The notes: a model not told the origin generated them from the letters alone. 19,697 nt of DNA from CAYSGX01 sp964518215 (GCA_964518215.1 CAZFFP010000072.1:1-19697), one strand, 5' to 3'; shown: positions 1-8,575, counted from the first letter of the stretch. Made by a program: numbers and translations.

Positions 1-47
1 CCTATTCTAATGCATAATTCGGGTTAAACAAAATGCAATAATTGCGC

Positions 48-1817
48 ATGAAAAATACTATATTTAACGTAGGTATGTTTTTGTTTTGTGTACTGAAAGG
101 CTATGGTCAGCATCAAAATCCGGTTTTAAGTAATCACGTTCAATATCAAGGGACTATTGTTTCTTCTTTAAGCAACAATACTGATATACCCATTGAATTC
201 CTACCCTTATTTAAAAACAATTCAAACATTGATGAAGATATTTTTTATTCAAAACAGCGAATTGTTCAATGGCTTTCTGATACCTGTATAGGCTTAAATC
301 AACAAGACTGTATTATGGCTATGTCGCACCGGCTTGCCAAAATACTTAAGAGCGATGTTTACTGTAATTCAGCATTGTATCCGGATTTTAACTTGCATTG
401 GAACAATAGCGGTTCTAATCAAAATGATTTAGAAAAGGCTTTTGCCAAAGACTTTAGTATTCCGGGAATTCTAACCGGAACCTATACTATGCAGTGCGAA
501 AATTATGCTCAAGCTGCTGCACTACTTCTTGAAAGAACAGGTCTGATTGACACAAGACATCTACGTATTGTTAACAGTAACCATCATGCGTTTTTAGAGA
601 TTTTTCATGACAACAGTTGGAAGATAGTTGATTTTGATCCCGGCACTCCAATGTTCATGACTGTAAATCAGTTAAATCATACCGACTTACAAAATATAGG
701 ATGGCCCATGGCTATGAATGAATTTCAGGACTACAAATTTTATTCTGTGTATTCAAATTCAGAGATATCAACAGTTGATTTCCTTTTTCATTCATACGAT
801 TCATTACGAATCATAAGTGAATGGGGAATATATTATTATCAACTTACCAATCCCGGATTTGTTTATCCCGCATTGTATTATCCTACTGATGAATTTGAAA
901 GCAGCATTGTACTTCCGTCCGGTTCCCGACTCGAGGTTATTTATAGTAATGATTATTTGTTTATGGATACTCTTTCTTATCCTGCAACATACAATCAAAT
1001 AAAAACCAACTTAACTGTGGCTGAAGCAGCCCTTCTTGCCGATGATTCAGTAACCTTAACTAACGCAATCAACCATATGAGTGGAGTCTTAACAAGTCAT
1101 TTTACGATAGATTCTACTTCTGTTACTCAAATGCTACTAGATGGGTTTATTGTTTTTAATAACGGGTTATGGAAGCCCTTTTTCCCAAGAGATAAGATAC
1201 CTTATTACAGCATCATAATACCTCCCGGTTCATATCAGATTGGCAGCGACATCAAAGCTCCCGGAAAGGTTTTAAAAGTAGAATGTTCAATCGGCAGTCA
1301 ATTGTATTTATCAGGTCAATCGAATAATGATACACTAATTACCGGAACAGAGATTTATCAAGTTGATTTTTGGGAATTATACGAAGACACGAGCAAAATA
1401 ATCCCCAATAATGCCAATCACTATCTTCAAAGCGGATGGATATATGCTACTGATACTGTTAGAATAGATGTCTCGTGGAATCCGGCAATATTTAATTTTT
1501 TACATGGCACTATGGATATAGCATACATGCAAGGAGATTCTCTTGAAAGATTATATACTATAAATGGGCAGCCGTTAGACATGATAGTTAATTCATTTGC
1601 GCACGAAAATTATAACGAGTGCTGTTTACAAGTATATCCTAACCCTGCGCATGAAAGCATTTGGTTTAACATGGGCAACATTGAAATATTTAATCTCAAT
1701 GGCAGAAAAATAACTTCATGTATGAATTGTGAAACATTATCCATAAGCAAACTTTCGGCAGGCAAATATATTTTGGTTCGTAATAATTCTGAGTTTGCTC
1801 GCTTTATAAAAGAATAA
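48..1817 (+). CDS. Secreted transglutaminase-like protein with T9SS sorting domain
   Basis: A 589-residue exported protein, probably surface-attached or released. The first residues (MKNTIFNVGMFLFCVLKGYG, then Q) form a signal peptide. A central region looks like a transglutaminase/papain-like fold: Cys150 in TMQCENYAQAAALL, His180 in NHHAFLEIF, and Asp195 or Asp197 in WKIVDFDPGTP are in the order and spacing of the Cys-His-Asp triad of that superfamily. The last 70 residues (from LQVYPNPAHES to SAGKYILV) match a type A T9SS sorting domain, which in this phylum directs cargo through the outer membrane. The middle, about residues 205-510, is not recognisable. The frame is open from TTG at 42, but ATG at 48 gives a standard signal peptide and is preferred. 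The neighbour on the right is convergent. Whether it is a protease, a cross-linker or a catalytically unusual member cannot be told; family assignment is moderately confident. Confidence 0.8.
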   Translation: MKNTIFNVGMFLFCVLKGYGQHQNPVLSNHVQYQGTIVSSLSNNTDIPIEFLPLFKNNSNIDEDIFYSKQRIVQWLSDTCIGLNQQDCIMAMSHRLAKILKSDVYCNSALYPDFNLHWNNSGSNQNDLEKAFAKDFSIPGILTGTYTMQCENYAQAAALLLERTGLIDTRHLRIVNSNHHAFLEIFHDNSWKIVDFDPGTPMFMTVNQLNHTDLQNIGWPMAMNEFQDYKFYSVYSNSEISTVDFLFHSYDSLRIISEWGIYYYQLTNPGFVYPALYYPTDEFESSIVLPSGSRLEVIYSNDYLFMDTLSYPATYNQIKTNLTVAEAALLADDSVTLTNAINHMSGVLTSHFTIDSTSVTQMLLDGFIVFNNGLWKPFFPRDKIPYYSIIIPPGSYQIGSDIKAPGKVLKVECSIGSQLYLSGQSNNDTLITGTEIYQVDFWELYEDTSKIIPNNANHYLQSGWIYATDTVRIDVSWNPAIFNFLHGTMDIAYMQGDSLERLYTINGQPLDMIVNSFAHENYNECCLQVYPNPAHESIWFNMGNIEIFNLNGRKITSCMNCETLSISKLSAGKYILVRNNSEFARFIKE

Positions 1818-1891
1818 TTTCATGATATTCTGAAAGTATAACCTCAAACTTTTTATACAGATAATTGGGTGTATTTCTTCCCCAAAAAAGA

Positions 1892-1915
1892 AAGCCCCGG
1901 AACCACCCGGGGCTT
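1892..1915 (-). terminator. Intrinsic terminator of the efflux operon
   Basis: AAGCCCCGG at 1892-1900 pairs perfectly with CCGGGGCTT at 1907-1915 around a 6-nt loop. Read on the minus strand the GC-rich stem is followed by TCTTTTTT, as expected for a rho-independent terminator. On the plus strand the stem is followed by CAACACAC with no T-run, so it serves the minus-strand operon ending at 2049 rather than the plus-strand gene ending at 1817. Confidence 0.85.
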
Positions 1916-1969
1916 CAACACACAACTATATCCCTACCATGATTGAAGGGAGATAATCTTAAAGGTTTT

Positions 1970-2040
1970 AAGGTTATAAAGTTGAAATCAGAATTCGACA
2001 CCATCTGTTCAACCTTATAACTTTTCAACTTTATAACCTT
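1970..2040. repeat. AT-rich 18-bp inverted repeat with an extra tandem copy
   Basis: Positions 1970-1987 (AAGGTTATAAAGTTGAAA) are the exact reverse complement of 2023-2040. A third copy of the core lies in the spacer: 2008-2021 matches 2024-2037 at 13 of 14 bases, in direct orientation with a 16-bp period. The element lies between the RND stop codon and the terminator, so it is in the 3' untranslated region of the efflux mRNA and can fold into a long AU-rich stem. Its role is unknown; it could protect the mRNA 3' end or be a small dispersed repeat. Confidence 0.7.
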
Positions 2041-2048
2041 TTTCCGTT

Positions 2049-5000
2049 TCAAGCGCCTTCAGGCTGCGCATCTTCTTCCAACGACTCATCCACTTCTTCA
2101 ACGGTCTTTGTCATCCAGTTGCTGGCAAGGTCGAACATCCAATACATCACCGGAACAATTACAAGCGTGAGGAATGTCGCGAACAACAATCCGAAAATAA
2201 CTGTCCATGACAATGGTCCCCAAAACATCACATTGTCGCCACCGATATAAATTTCGGGGTCCCAGCTTTGCAGCAAACTAGTGAAGTTGATGTTCAATCC
2301 GATAGCCAACGGAATTAAACCCAACAATGTAGTAACAGCCGTAAGCAATACCGGGCGCAAACGGGTTTTTCCGGCTTCGATAATCGAAAGCCTGATTTCT
2401 TCCTGAGGCAAACGCTTAATGCCGCCACGGGCTTCTCGCTTGCGCGCCCGAACTAAGTTCACACAGTCCATCAATACGATAGCGTTGTTCACCACAATAC
2501 CGGCTAATGAAATAATACCAATGCCGGTCATCAACACCACTACATTCATTTTAAATATTGCTAAGCCGAGAAACACGCCAATAGTGCTGAACAATACCGA
2601 AAGCATAATGATGATAGGCGAATGCAGATTGTTGAACTGCGCTACTATAATGAGGAAAATCAAAAAGATGGCAATCAAAAATGCCGTCATCAAAAACGAC
2701 ATTGTTTTTGCTTGCTCTTCCTGCTCGCCTGCAAATTTCACAATATATCCATCGGGCAACTGGTAGTCGTCTAACAATAGTTTCAGCTTTGCATTTATCT
2801 CATTAGCATTGTAGCCTTCGAGCACATTCGATGTAATCGAAATCATGCGGTTTTGGTCTTTTCGTTTGATAGAGCCGAGCGATGAAGTGTATTGCATATT
2901 GGCTACCGATGCAATAGGAATAGAAACTATTTTTCCGGAAGCCTGGTCGCGGAAAGTAATTTTTTGATTCATGAGGGTTTGCAAATCGTAACGCTCTTCA
3001 GGTCGGAAGCGCAGCATAATCGGATAGTCGTCTTCGCCTTCTTTATATTTAGAAATTTCTTTTCCGAAAAGTGATGTGCGCAAAGCCATCGCCACCTGTG
3101 CGGTAGTCAATCCGTAACGACCTGCCGATTCGCGGTTCACATGTATGATTAATTCGGGCTTGCCCGTTTCGAGATCTAATTTCAACTGCTCGATACCGGG
3201 AATATTCTGGCCGTCAATAAATTTTCTGATGTTGTTGGTAAGCTCAATCAGCTTAGCATAGCTCTCGCCACTTACTTCAAGACTTACCGGTTTGCCTACC
3301 GGAGGACCTGCGCGGTTTTTATCAACGGTAATTTTCGCTCCGGGAAAAATATCTATCTCTTCGCGCAGGCGTTCCATCACATCGCTGGTTTTCAAACCTT
3401 CTCTAAATTCAAAATCAACAAAACTTATGGTAATGCGTGCCCGATGCGGTGTGCGTCCGAAACTCGGACCTTCCATCGGGTCGGCAGTGCCTTCGCCCAC
3501 ATTGGTAATCACCGCCTCTACAATGCCATTGTATGGCTCTAATACTTCAAATATTTTTTTCTGAATGGCAATAGCTTCCTGATTGGTTTTTTCAATATCG
3601 GTGCCTAAAGGATACTCAATGAATACATTGACATACTGCGGCTCATTCACCGGAAAGAAATCAACTTTGGGCGCTCTTAAATTCAAAAACACGATAGAAA
3701 ACACCAACATCAAAATGGTTCCACCGAAAAATAAAGCGGGGTTCCATCCTTTCAATGCTACGCGAATAGTTTTTTCATAAGCGCTTTCAATAATTACTAA
3801 AATATTTTTCTGGAAATAAAACGAAAACGGAATGAGCACGAACACATTGAGCATGGTTACGATAATGCCCCAAATCATCAGGTTGCCTGGCATGGGCATA
3901 TTCAAAACATGAAACACCACCGCCAACACGGCAAGCCCCAAAGTGATAGCGGTGATGCGTTTGCGATTGAATTTTTGTTTTTCGGTTTGCACTTTCATCA
4001 TGATAGAAATGAACACCGGATTGATGACCAGCGCGACAAATAATGATGAAGCCAAAACAATGATGAGCGTGAGCGGTAAAAATTTCATGAACTCGCCCAT
4101 AATACTGTCCCAAAAAAGCAAGGGCACAAATGCGGCAAGGGTAGTGAGTGTGGAAGTGATAATAGGAATGGCTACTTCGCCCACGCCTTCTTTTGCCCCG
4201 CGTTCCCGTTCATAGCCTTCCTGCATGAGCCGGTAGGAATTTTCTACCACTACAATGCCGTTGTCCACCAACATACCCAGCGCCAACACCAAAGAAAACA
4301 GCACCATGGTATTGAGCGTAATGCCCATCATGTTCAGAATAATAAAACTGGTGAGCATCGAAAGCGGAATAGCAATGCCTACGAACATCGCGTTGCGCAA
4401 ACCAAGAAAGAACTGCAATATCAACACAACGAGTATCATTCCTGAAATGATACTGTTTTCCAAATTGTTCACGCTGTTGCGCGTAAATTTCGACTGGTCG
4501 TTGGTGATGGTGATTTCAAGATTTTTCGGGAATTTATTTTTCTGAGATTTTTCTAAAATCAATTTTATTTTATCAACGGCATCGAGCAGGTTGGCGCCAC
4601 TTCTTTTTTTCACATCGAGCGAAACCACCGGCAACATTTTCGAGCGGGCATAACTTTTTCTTTCTTCAAATGCGAAAGAAATAGTAGCAATATCGCGCAG
4701 ATATACCACGCGGTTGTTGTTGTGTTTTACAATAACGGTTTCAATTTCTTTGGGCGATTTGAATTCGCCAATCACCCGAATATTTCTGCGGAAATCATCG
4801 GCTAAAAAGTCGCCACCTGAAATGGTTACGTTTTCGCCCCTGATGGCATTTTCAATATCGTTGAAACTGATGTCTAAGGCGTTCATCTTATATATGTCCA
4901 CATCAATTTTCACTTCGCGGTCGAGAGCGCCTTTAATGGCAACTTCAGAAATTTCAGTTAATCTTTCAATTTCATCTTGCAGATATTCGGCATACTTTTT

Positions 5001-5501
5001 CAGATTGTCCATCGAAATATCGCCTGCAAGGTTGATGTTCATGATTGGAAATTCAGAGAAGTCCATTTCGAAAACATCGGGGTCGCGGTCGAGGTCATTG
5101 GGTAGTTCAGATTTGGCTTTGTCCACCGCGTCTTTCACTTCGCGCAGCGCTTTGTCCACTTCTACATTAGTATTGAATTCTACAACTATTGTAGAGCGGT
5201 CTTGTATGGAAGTAGAAGATAGTTTTTTGATGCCGTTGATGCTGCTGATTTCTTTTTCGAGCGGACGGGTAATGAGATTTTCAATATCGGAAGGCGAGTT
5301 GCCCGGATATGTGGTGCCTACATAAATGGTTGGAATAACGATTTCAGGAAAATTTTCGCGGGGCATTCCTGTGTATGACATTAAGCCGCCAATAAAAATC
5401 ATGAAAGTGAGAATGAGCACGCTGGTTCGGTTGTTCACCGAGAAAGACGAAATGCCAAACTCGCGTATGATTTTTTGAGCTTTATTTAAGGGGTTGTTCA
5501 T
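2049..5501 (-). CDS. RND-family efflux pump, inner-membrane subunit
   Basis: A 1150-residue AcrB/MexB-type (HAE-like) proton-driven transporter. It should take substrates from periplasm or inner membrane and pass them to the adaptor and TolC-like partners encoded upstream. Seen in the sequence: N-terminal helix near 27-45, PTIYVGTTYPG porter motif near 57-67, TM4 motif GMLVDNGIVVVEN near 409-421, LRPVLLTAVTTLLG near 1048-1061, and a duplicated layout with two large periplasmic domains (about 50-345 and 615-925). Two features differ from canonical AcrB. The second Asp of the TM4 pair is Asn414, and the position of the TM10 lysine is Asn1005 (GIVVNNAIVLMD). Between the two halves there are two extra hydrophobic segments (about 515-535 and 541-563), predicting 14 rather than 12 helices. 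It lies in the operon but is separated from the adaptor gene by about 500 bp of repeats. Substrate cannot be predicted. Confidence 0.95.
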   Translation of the reverse strand: MNNPLNKAQKIIREFGISSFSVNNRTSVLILTFMIFIGGLMSYTGMPRENFPEIVIPTIYVGTTYPGNSPSDIENLITRPLEKEISSINGIKKLSSTSIQDRSTIVVEFNTNVEVDKALREVKDAVDKAKSELPNDLDRDPDVFEMDFSEFPIMNINLAGDISMDNLKKYAEYLQDEIERLTEISEVAIKGALDREVKIDVDIYKMNALDISFNDIENAIRGENVTISGGDFLADDFRRNIRVIGEFKSPKEIETVIVKHNNNRVVYLRDIATISFAFEERKSYARSKMLPVVSLDVKKRSGANLLDAVDKIKLILEKSQKNKFPKNLEITITNDQSKFTRNSVNNLENSIISGMILVVLILQFFLGLRNAMFVGIAIPLSMLTSFIILNMMGITLNTMVLFSLVLALGMLVDNGIVVVENSYRLMQEGYERERGAKEGVGEVAIPIITSTLTTLAAFVPLLFWDSIMGEFMKFLPLTLIIVLASSLFVALVINPVFISIMMKVQTEKQKFNRKRITAITLGLAVLAVVFHVLNMPMPGNLMIWGIIVTMLNVFVLIPFSFYFQKNILVIIESAYEKTIRVALKGWNPALFFGGTILMLVFSIVFLNLRAPKVDFFPVNEPQYVNVFIEYPLGTDIEKTNQEAIAIQKKIFEVLEPYNGIVEAVITNVGEGTADPMEGPSFGRTPHRARITISFVDFEFREGLKTSDVMERLREEIDIFPGAKITVDKNRAGPPVGKPVSLEVSGESYAKLIELTNNIRKFIDGQNIPGIEQLKLDLETGKPELIIHVNRESAGRYGLTTAQVAMALRTSLFGKEISKYKEGEDDYPIMLRFRPEERYDLQTLMNQKITFRDQASGKIVSIPIASVANMQYTSSLGSIKRKDQNRMISITSNVLEGYNANEINAKLKLLLDDYQLPDGYIVKFAGEQEEQAKTMSFLMTAFLIAIFLIFLIIVAQFNNLHSPIIIMLSVLFSTIGVFLGLAIFKMNVVVLMTGIGIISLAGIVVNNAIVLMDCVNLVRARKREARGGIKRLPQEEIRLSIIEAGKTRLRPVLLTAVTTLLGLIPLAIGLNINFTSLLQSWDPEIYIGGDNVMFWGPLSWTVIFGLLFATFLTLVIVPVMYWMFDLASNWMTKTVEEVDESLEEDAQPEGA

Positions 5502-5556
5502 GTGCTTTAAAATATTGTGATCTGTTATTTATTTGTTGAACATTGAGCGTGCGCTT

Positions 5557-5650
5557 GTCATGGTGAGCCTCCCTACTTCGTGGAGTAGGGACAAGTTATC
5601 GAACCATGTTGCGAGGGCTACGCCATATCCTTCGACAAGCTCAGGATGAC
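5557..5650. repeat. REP-like hairpin repeat, copy 1 (longer variant)
   Basis: The unit starts with GTCATGGTGAG and ends with CTTCGACAAGCTCAGGATGAC; the two ends are imperfect reverse complements, so the unit can form a long hairpin. The last 55 bp (5596-5650) are identical to copy 2. Relative to copy 3 this copy carries about 27 extra bases near 5568-5595, themselves a small hairpin (CCCTACT and AGTAGGG). This is the repeat type that yields spurious HPELVEG or LSLSKD translations in many draft genomes. It stops at the assembly gap. Confidence 0.85.
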
Positions 5651-5750
5651 NNNNNNNNNNNNNNNNNNNNNNNNNNNNNNNNNNNNNNNNNNNNNNNNNN
5701 NNNNNNNNNNNNNNNNNNNNNNNNNNNNNNNNNNNNNNNNNNNNNNNNNN
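5651..5750. other. Assembly gap (100 Ns)
   Basis: Exactly 100 N characters, the usual placeholder for a scaffold join of unknown size. Both flanks are copies of the same 55-bp repeat, so the gap is most simply explained by an unresolved repeat array. True length, copy number and any sequence inside are unknown. Confidence 0.98.
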
Positions 5751-5805
5751 TTATCGAACCATGTTGCGAGGGCTACGCCATATCCTTCGACAAGCTCAGG
5801 ATGAC
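5751..5805. repeat. REP-like hairpin repeat, copy 2 (cut by gap)
   Basis: These 55 bp, from TTATCGAACCATG to CAGGATGAC, are identical to 5596-5650. The 5' arm (GTCATGGTGAG) is not visible because the assembly gap precedes it. Direct orientation relative to the other copies. The bases that follow (5806-5846) are not repeated elsewhere in the window. Confidence 0.85.
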
Positions 5806-5846
5806 AGGCTTCTACAGCCTTTTGTAACATAGCTTTTGGCAGCGTT

Positions 5847-5913
5847 GTCATGGTGAGTTTATCGAACCATGTTGCGTTGGCTACGCCATATCCTTCGACA
5901 AGCTCAGGATGAC
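5847..5913. repeat. REP-like hairpin repeat, copy 3 (complete 67-bp unit)
   Basis: This is the simplest complete unit. The 5' arm GTCATGGTGAGTTTATCGAA is imperfectly complementary to the 3' arm TTCGACAAGCTCAGGATGAC. Its last 55 bp differ from copies 1 and 2 at two positions (GCGTTGG instead of GCGAGGG). Like them it lies in the untranslated stretch between the adaptor and pump genes. No credible gene is present anywhere in 5502-5998; open frames there are read through the repeats and the Ns. Confidence 0.85.
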
Positions 5914-5998
5914 GGTGCTTCTGCGAAACAAGTTCGTTAAAGGAGCAAGCGGATGGATGTTCGTTATGGTTCATATTGTTACTAAAAATTCAAAAAGA

Positions 5999-7168
5999 TT
6001 AATTCGCAAACCTCAAAAATTCTCCATCGGTAATATCGCGCGAACCTTCGGTGATGAGTATATCGCCTGTTTTCAATCCCGATAAAACTTCAGTTTCGCC
6101 ACTGTAGGTTCTGCCTTTTTCAATCACACGCTTACGCGCTACTTTCACTCCTTCTTCTACTTCAACTACAAAAACAAAATCTTCATTGTGGTCTTGCTGA
6201 ACCCATTTGGTAGGAACTGTAAGCGCATTTTTATTTTCATAATCTGCTACTTTCAGAATTGCCATTAAATTGGCTTTGAGCGTTTTGTCTGCATTTGAAA
6301 TTTTTACATCTACACCGAATGTGCGGTTGATAGGATTTATCACTTGACCTACTGCAAGTATCACCGCCTTACGATTGATGTTCACCGCAGGAAAATTCAC
6401 ATGCACACTATCGCCTTTGCGAATAGAGCCTACATAAGTTTCGGGAGCATCGGCATGAATCTGAATTTCTTCGAGATTCACCACGCGAATCACCTGACGA
6501 CCGGGACTTGCCAACTCGCCTGTGTTAATCAGAATTTCATCTACGGTTCCGTTAATGGGCGACTGCACCCTGAATTTTGCCAATTGCGATTCGATGCGGT
6601 CTATTGTTTTTTCTAAAGTTTCTTTTCGATTCTTTGCTTCGAGAAACTGCACTTCTGAGCCGATGTTTTGGTCCCATAATGATTGTTGTTTATTGAAAAT
6701 TGTAAGCGCCAAATCGTATTGGGTTTTCAATTCGTCCAATTGTTTGGTAATGAGTTCATCATCAATTACCATGAGCGTTTGACCTTTAGAAACATTTTGT
6801 CCTTCAGAAACTAAAATCTGTTTCACTACACCGCTGGCTTCCGGCAGAATCAATACATTTTCTTTCGATTGTGCATTACCCTGCATCTCTATGAAATGTC
6901 TGAAATGACTGATTTCGAGCGGCTCTACATTTACCAATTTTCCGGTTTCGGGTTGGTAGTTGGCAGTGTCGAGTTTTTCTATTTCGGTTCTGAGTTCTTT
7001 TATTTTAAAATGAAGGTCGTCTGCCTTTTTTTCGAGTTTAACCAATTCATTTTTTTTGGCTTCGAGCGAATTTTTGTCTTCATTGTTGCAGGCGATGATG
7101 AGCATCGTAACAGCCAACATCAGCCATAATTGCGTTTTCATGTGTGGTATATGTTTATATGGGTTCAT
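5999..7168 (-). CDS. RND efflux periplasmic adaptor (membrane-fusion lipoprotein)
   Basis: A 389-residue HlyD/AcrA-type adaptor that should bridge the RND pump and the TolC-like channel. The order of parts fits the family: lipoprotein signal with lipobox LIIAC (Cys27); a charged coiled-coil stretch (about 33-70); a lipoyl-like half domain (GVVKQILVSEGQNVSKGQTL); an alpha-hairpin (about 130-195); the second lipoyl half (FRVQSPINGTVDEILINTGE); then beta-barrel and membrane-proximal domains. The acylated Cys would tether it to the inner membrane facing the periplasm. ATG at 7141 (residue 10, MKTQLWLML) gives a more compact lipoprotein signal and may be the true start; neither ATG has a Shine-Dalgarno sequence. 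It follows the TolC-like gene by 27 bp. The extra coiled coil straight after the lipobox is longer than in AcrA. Confidence 0.93.
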   Translation of the reverse strand: MNPYKHIPHMKTQLWLMLAVTMLIIACNNEDKNSLEAKKNELVKLEKKADDLHFKIKELRTEIEKLDTANYQPETGKLVNVEPLEISHFRHFIEMQGNAQSKENVLILPEASGVVKQILVSEGQNVSKGQTLMVIDDELITKQLDELKTQYDLALTIFNKQQSLWDQNIGSEVQFLEAKNRKETLEKTIDRIESQLAKFRVQSPINGTVDEILINTGELASPGRQVIRVVNLEEIQIHADAPETYVGSIRKGDSVHVNFPAVNINRKAVILAVGQVINPINRTFGVDVKISNADKTLKANLMAILKVADYENKNALTVPTKWVQQDHNEDFVFVVEVEEGVKVARKRVIEKGRTYSGETEVLSGLKTGDILITEGSRDITDGEFLRFAN

Positions 7169-7195
7169 GTTTTGAAAAATATTTTAGTGGAATGG

Positions 7196-8575
7196 TTATT
7201 TGATTTTGCCGAGGGCTTTATCAAGGTCGGTTTTAGCTGAAAGTAAATTATATGTTGCCTGAATCAACTCGCCCTGCGCCTGTATTAATGATGACTCAGC
7301 TTGAGCTACTTCGACACTACCGGCAACTCCATTTTTGTATTTCACCTGAACTATATTGCTGATTTTGTTGGCTAAATCAAAATTGGCTTTTTGATTTTTA
7401 TAATTTTCGTAAGTTGTTTGAAAAGTCAAATAAGCGTTTCCAACTTGAACCTTAGATTGGTTTTGGAAGTTTTCGAGATTATTCTTAATCTGGAGTTGTT
7501 CTAATTTCTTTTGTTGGTATTGAAATCCTTTTCTGAATGCGTCAAATATTGGCACCTGAAGACTAACTCCCCAAACTCCAAACAAAAACCACTCATCATT
7601 AAAGTCGTTTCTAAAAACATTTCCGTCTTCACTTCTGAAAGTATTTCTTCCATATCTAAATGTCCCATAAAGCGAAGGAAGATAACCTAAAGCAAATTGT
7701 TTAGCATCATACCCCCTTAAATCATACTGCGTTGCCAGCAATCTGAATTCAACTCTGTCTTTAGGGTTAAATTGCATTATTTCCTCTTCTGAAATGTCTG
7801 TAAATAATAAAGGTTCAATTTTATCAGTTAACTCAATTTCGGTTTCAAAAGCTAATCCCATCTGATATTTCAGAAAATTTTTGGCGAGTTGACTCTGAAG
7901 TCTTGCATTCTTTAATTGAGAACCAATTATGTTCAGCGAAACCTTTAATCTGTCAACATCAAGTTCTTCTACAAGCCCCGACTTATAGAATGCTTCTGTT
8001 TCATTCAGTATTTTTTCAACTGTTTCATAGCTTTTGCCAAATATTTCCTCTGATTCCTGAGCAACAAGAGTTGCGAAATATGATTTAGTAACCTCGTTCT
8101 TTATTTCAATAGCTGTCATTTCAATTTGTTGTTCAGAAACGGCAACAATAGCTTTATTAGCTTTCAATCCTAAAAAATATCTCCCATCTACAATAAGCTG
8201 TTGCATATACAATTCGGCTGTGGCGTTAAATGGAACTCCGAATTTTACTGCTTCATCATTCACCTGCTGCGGACCAAAAGTCCCTGCCGGAATTACACTT
8301 TGTTGAATATGAAAATTATATTGGTAATTAAGAGAAGCGCTTACCTGTGGCAAGCCTTCTGTAATAATTTCCAATGTTTTCTTTTTAGCAATTTTAGCGT
8401 TGAGGTCGGCATTCTTGGCAGCATTGGCATTTTTCACGGCATATTCCTGTGCTTGTTGCAATGAAAACCGCATCAGTTCTGATTCGGTTTGGGAACTTAC
8501 CTGCGCCATTGCAGATAGGCTCGACATTATGATTACAGCGAATATGGAAACTATTGATGCGTTTAAAGTTTTCAT
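7196..8575 (-). CDS. TolC-family outer-membrane efflux channel
   Basis: A 459-residue outer-membrane factor, the exit duct of the tripartite pump. It has a classic signal peptide (hydrophobic SIVSIFAVIIMSSLSAMA, cleavage likely before Gln25). The rest is long amphipathic helices with many Gln, Asn, Lys and Glu residues, arranged as two OEP-type halves (about 35-220 and 245-455). The typical Bacteroidota C-terminal pattern is present, with helices around VQVKYKNGVAGSVEVAQAES and LLSAKTDLDKALG. Length is normal for the family. The start codon overlaps the TetR stop codon in an ATGA arrangement at 8572-8575, implying translational coupling and co-transcription with the regulator. The adaptor follows closely. 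Confidence 0.93.
   Translation of the reverse strand: MKTLNASIVSIFAVIIMSSLSAMAQVSSQTESELMRFSLQQAQEYAVKNANAAKNADLNAKIAKKKTLEIITEGLPQVSASLNYQYNFHIQQSVIPAGTFGPQQVNDEAVKFGVPFNATAELYMQQLIVDGRYFLGLKANKAIVAVSEQQIEMTAIEIKNEVTKSYFATLVAQESEEIFGKSYETVEKILNETEAFYKSGLVEELDVDRLKVSLNIIGSQLKNARLQSQLAKNFLKYQMGLAFETEIELTDKIEPLLFTDISEEEIMQFNPKDRVEFRLLATQYDLRGYDAKQFALGYLPSLYGTFRYGRNTFRSEDGNVFRNDFNDEWFLFGVWGVSLQVPIFDAFRKGFQYQQKKLEQLQIKNNLENFQNQSKVQVGNAYLTFQTTYENYKNQKANFDLANKISNIVQVKYKNGVAGSVEVAQAESSLIQAQGELIQATYNLLSAKTDLDKALGKIK

Noticed and set aside
1892..1915. Terminator for the plus-strand transglutaminase-like gene.
   Set aside because: There is no T-run after the hairpin on the plus strand; the T-run is on the minus-strand side.
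3787..4113. A 108-residue minus-strand frame, and many plus-strand frames of 60-200 residues, within the RND gene.
   Set aside because: They lie entirely inside a full-length, strongly conserved gene in other frames and show no family features.
5557..5913. The repeat cluster as a CRISPR array.
   Set aside because: Units are hairpins of 55-94 bp with irregular spacing, no uniform spacers, and no cas genes nearby.
5606..5974. Open frames on both strands through the repeats (HPELVEG and LSLSKD-type translations).
   Set aside because: They run through hairpin repeats and 100 Ns, have no independent start signal, and match well-known spurious repeat-derived translations.
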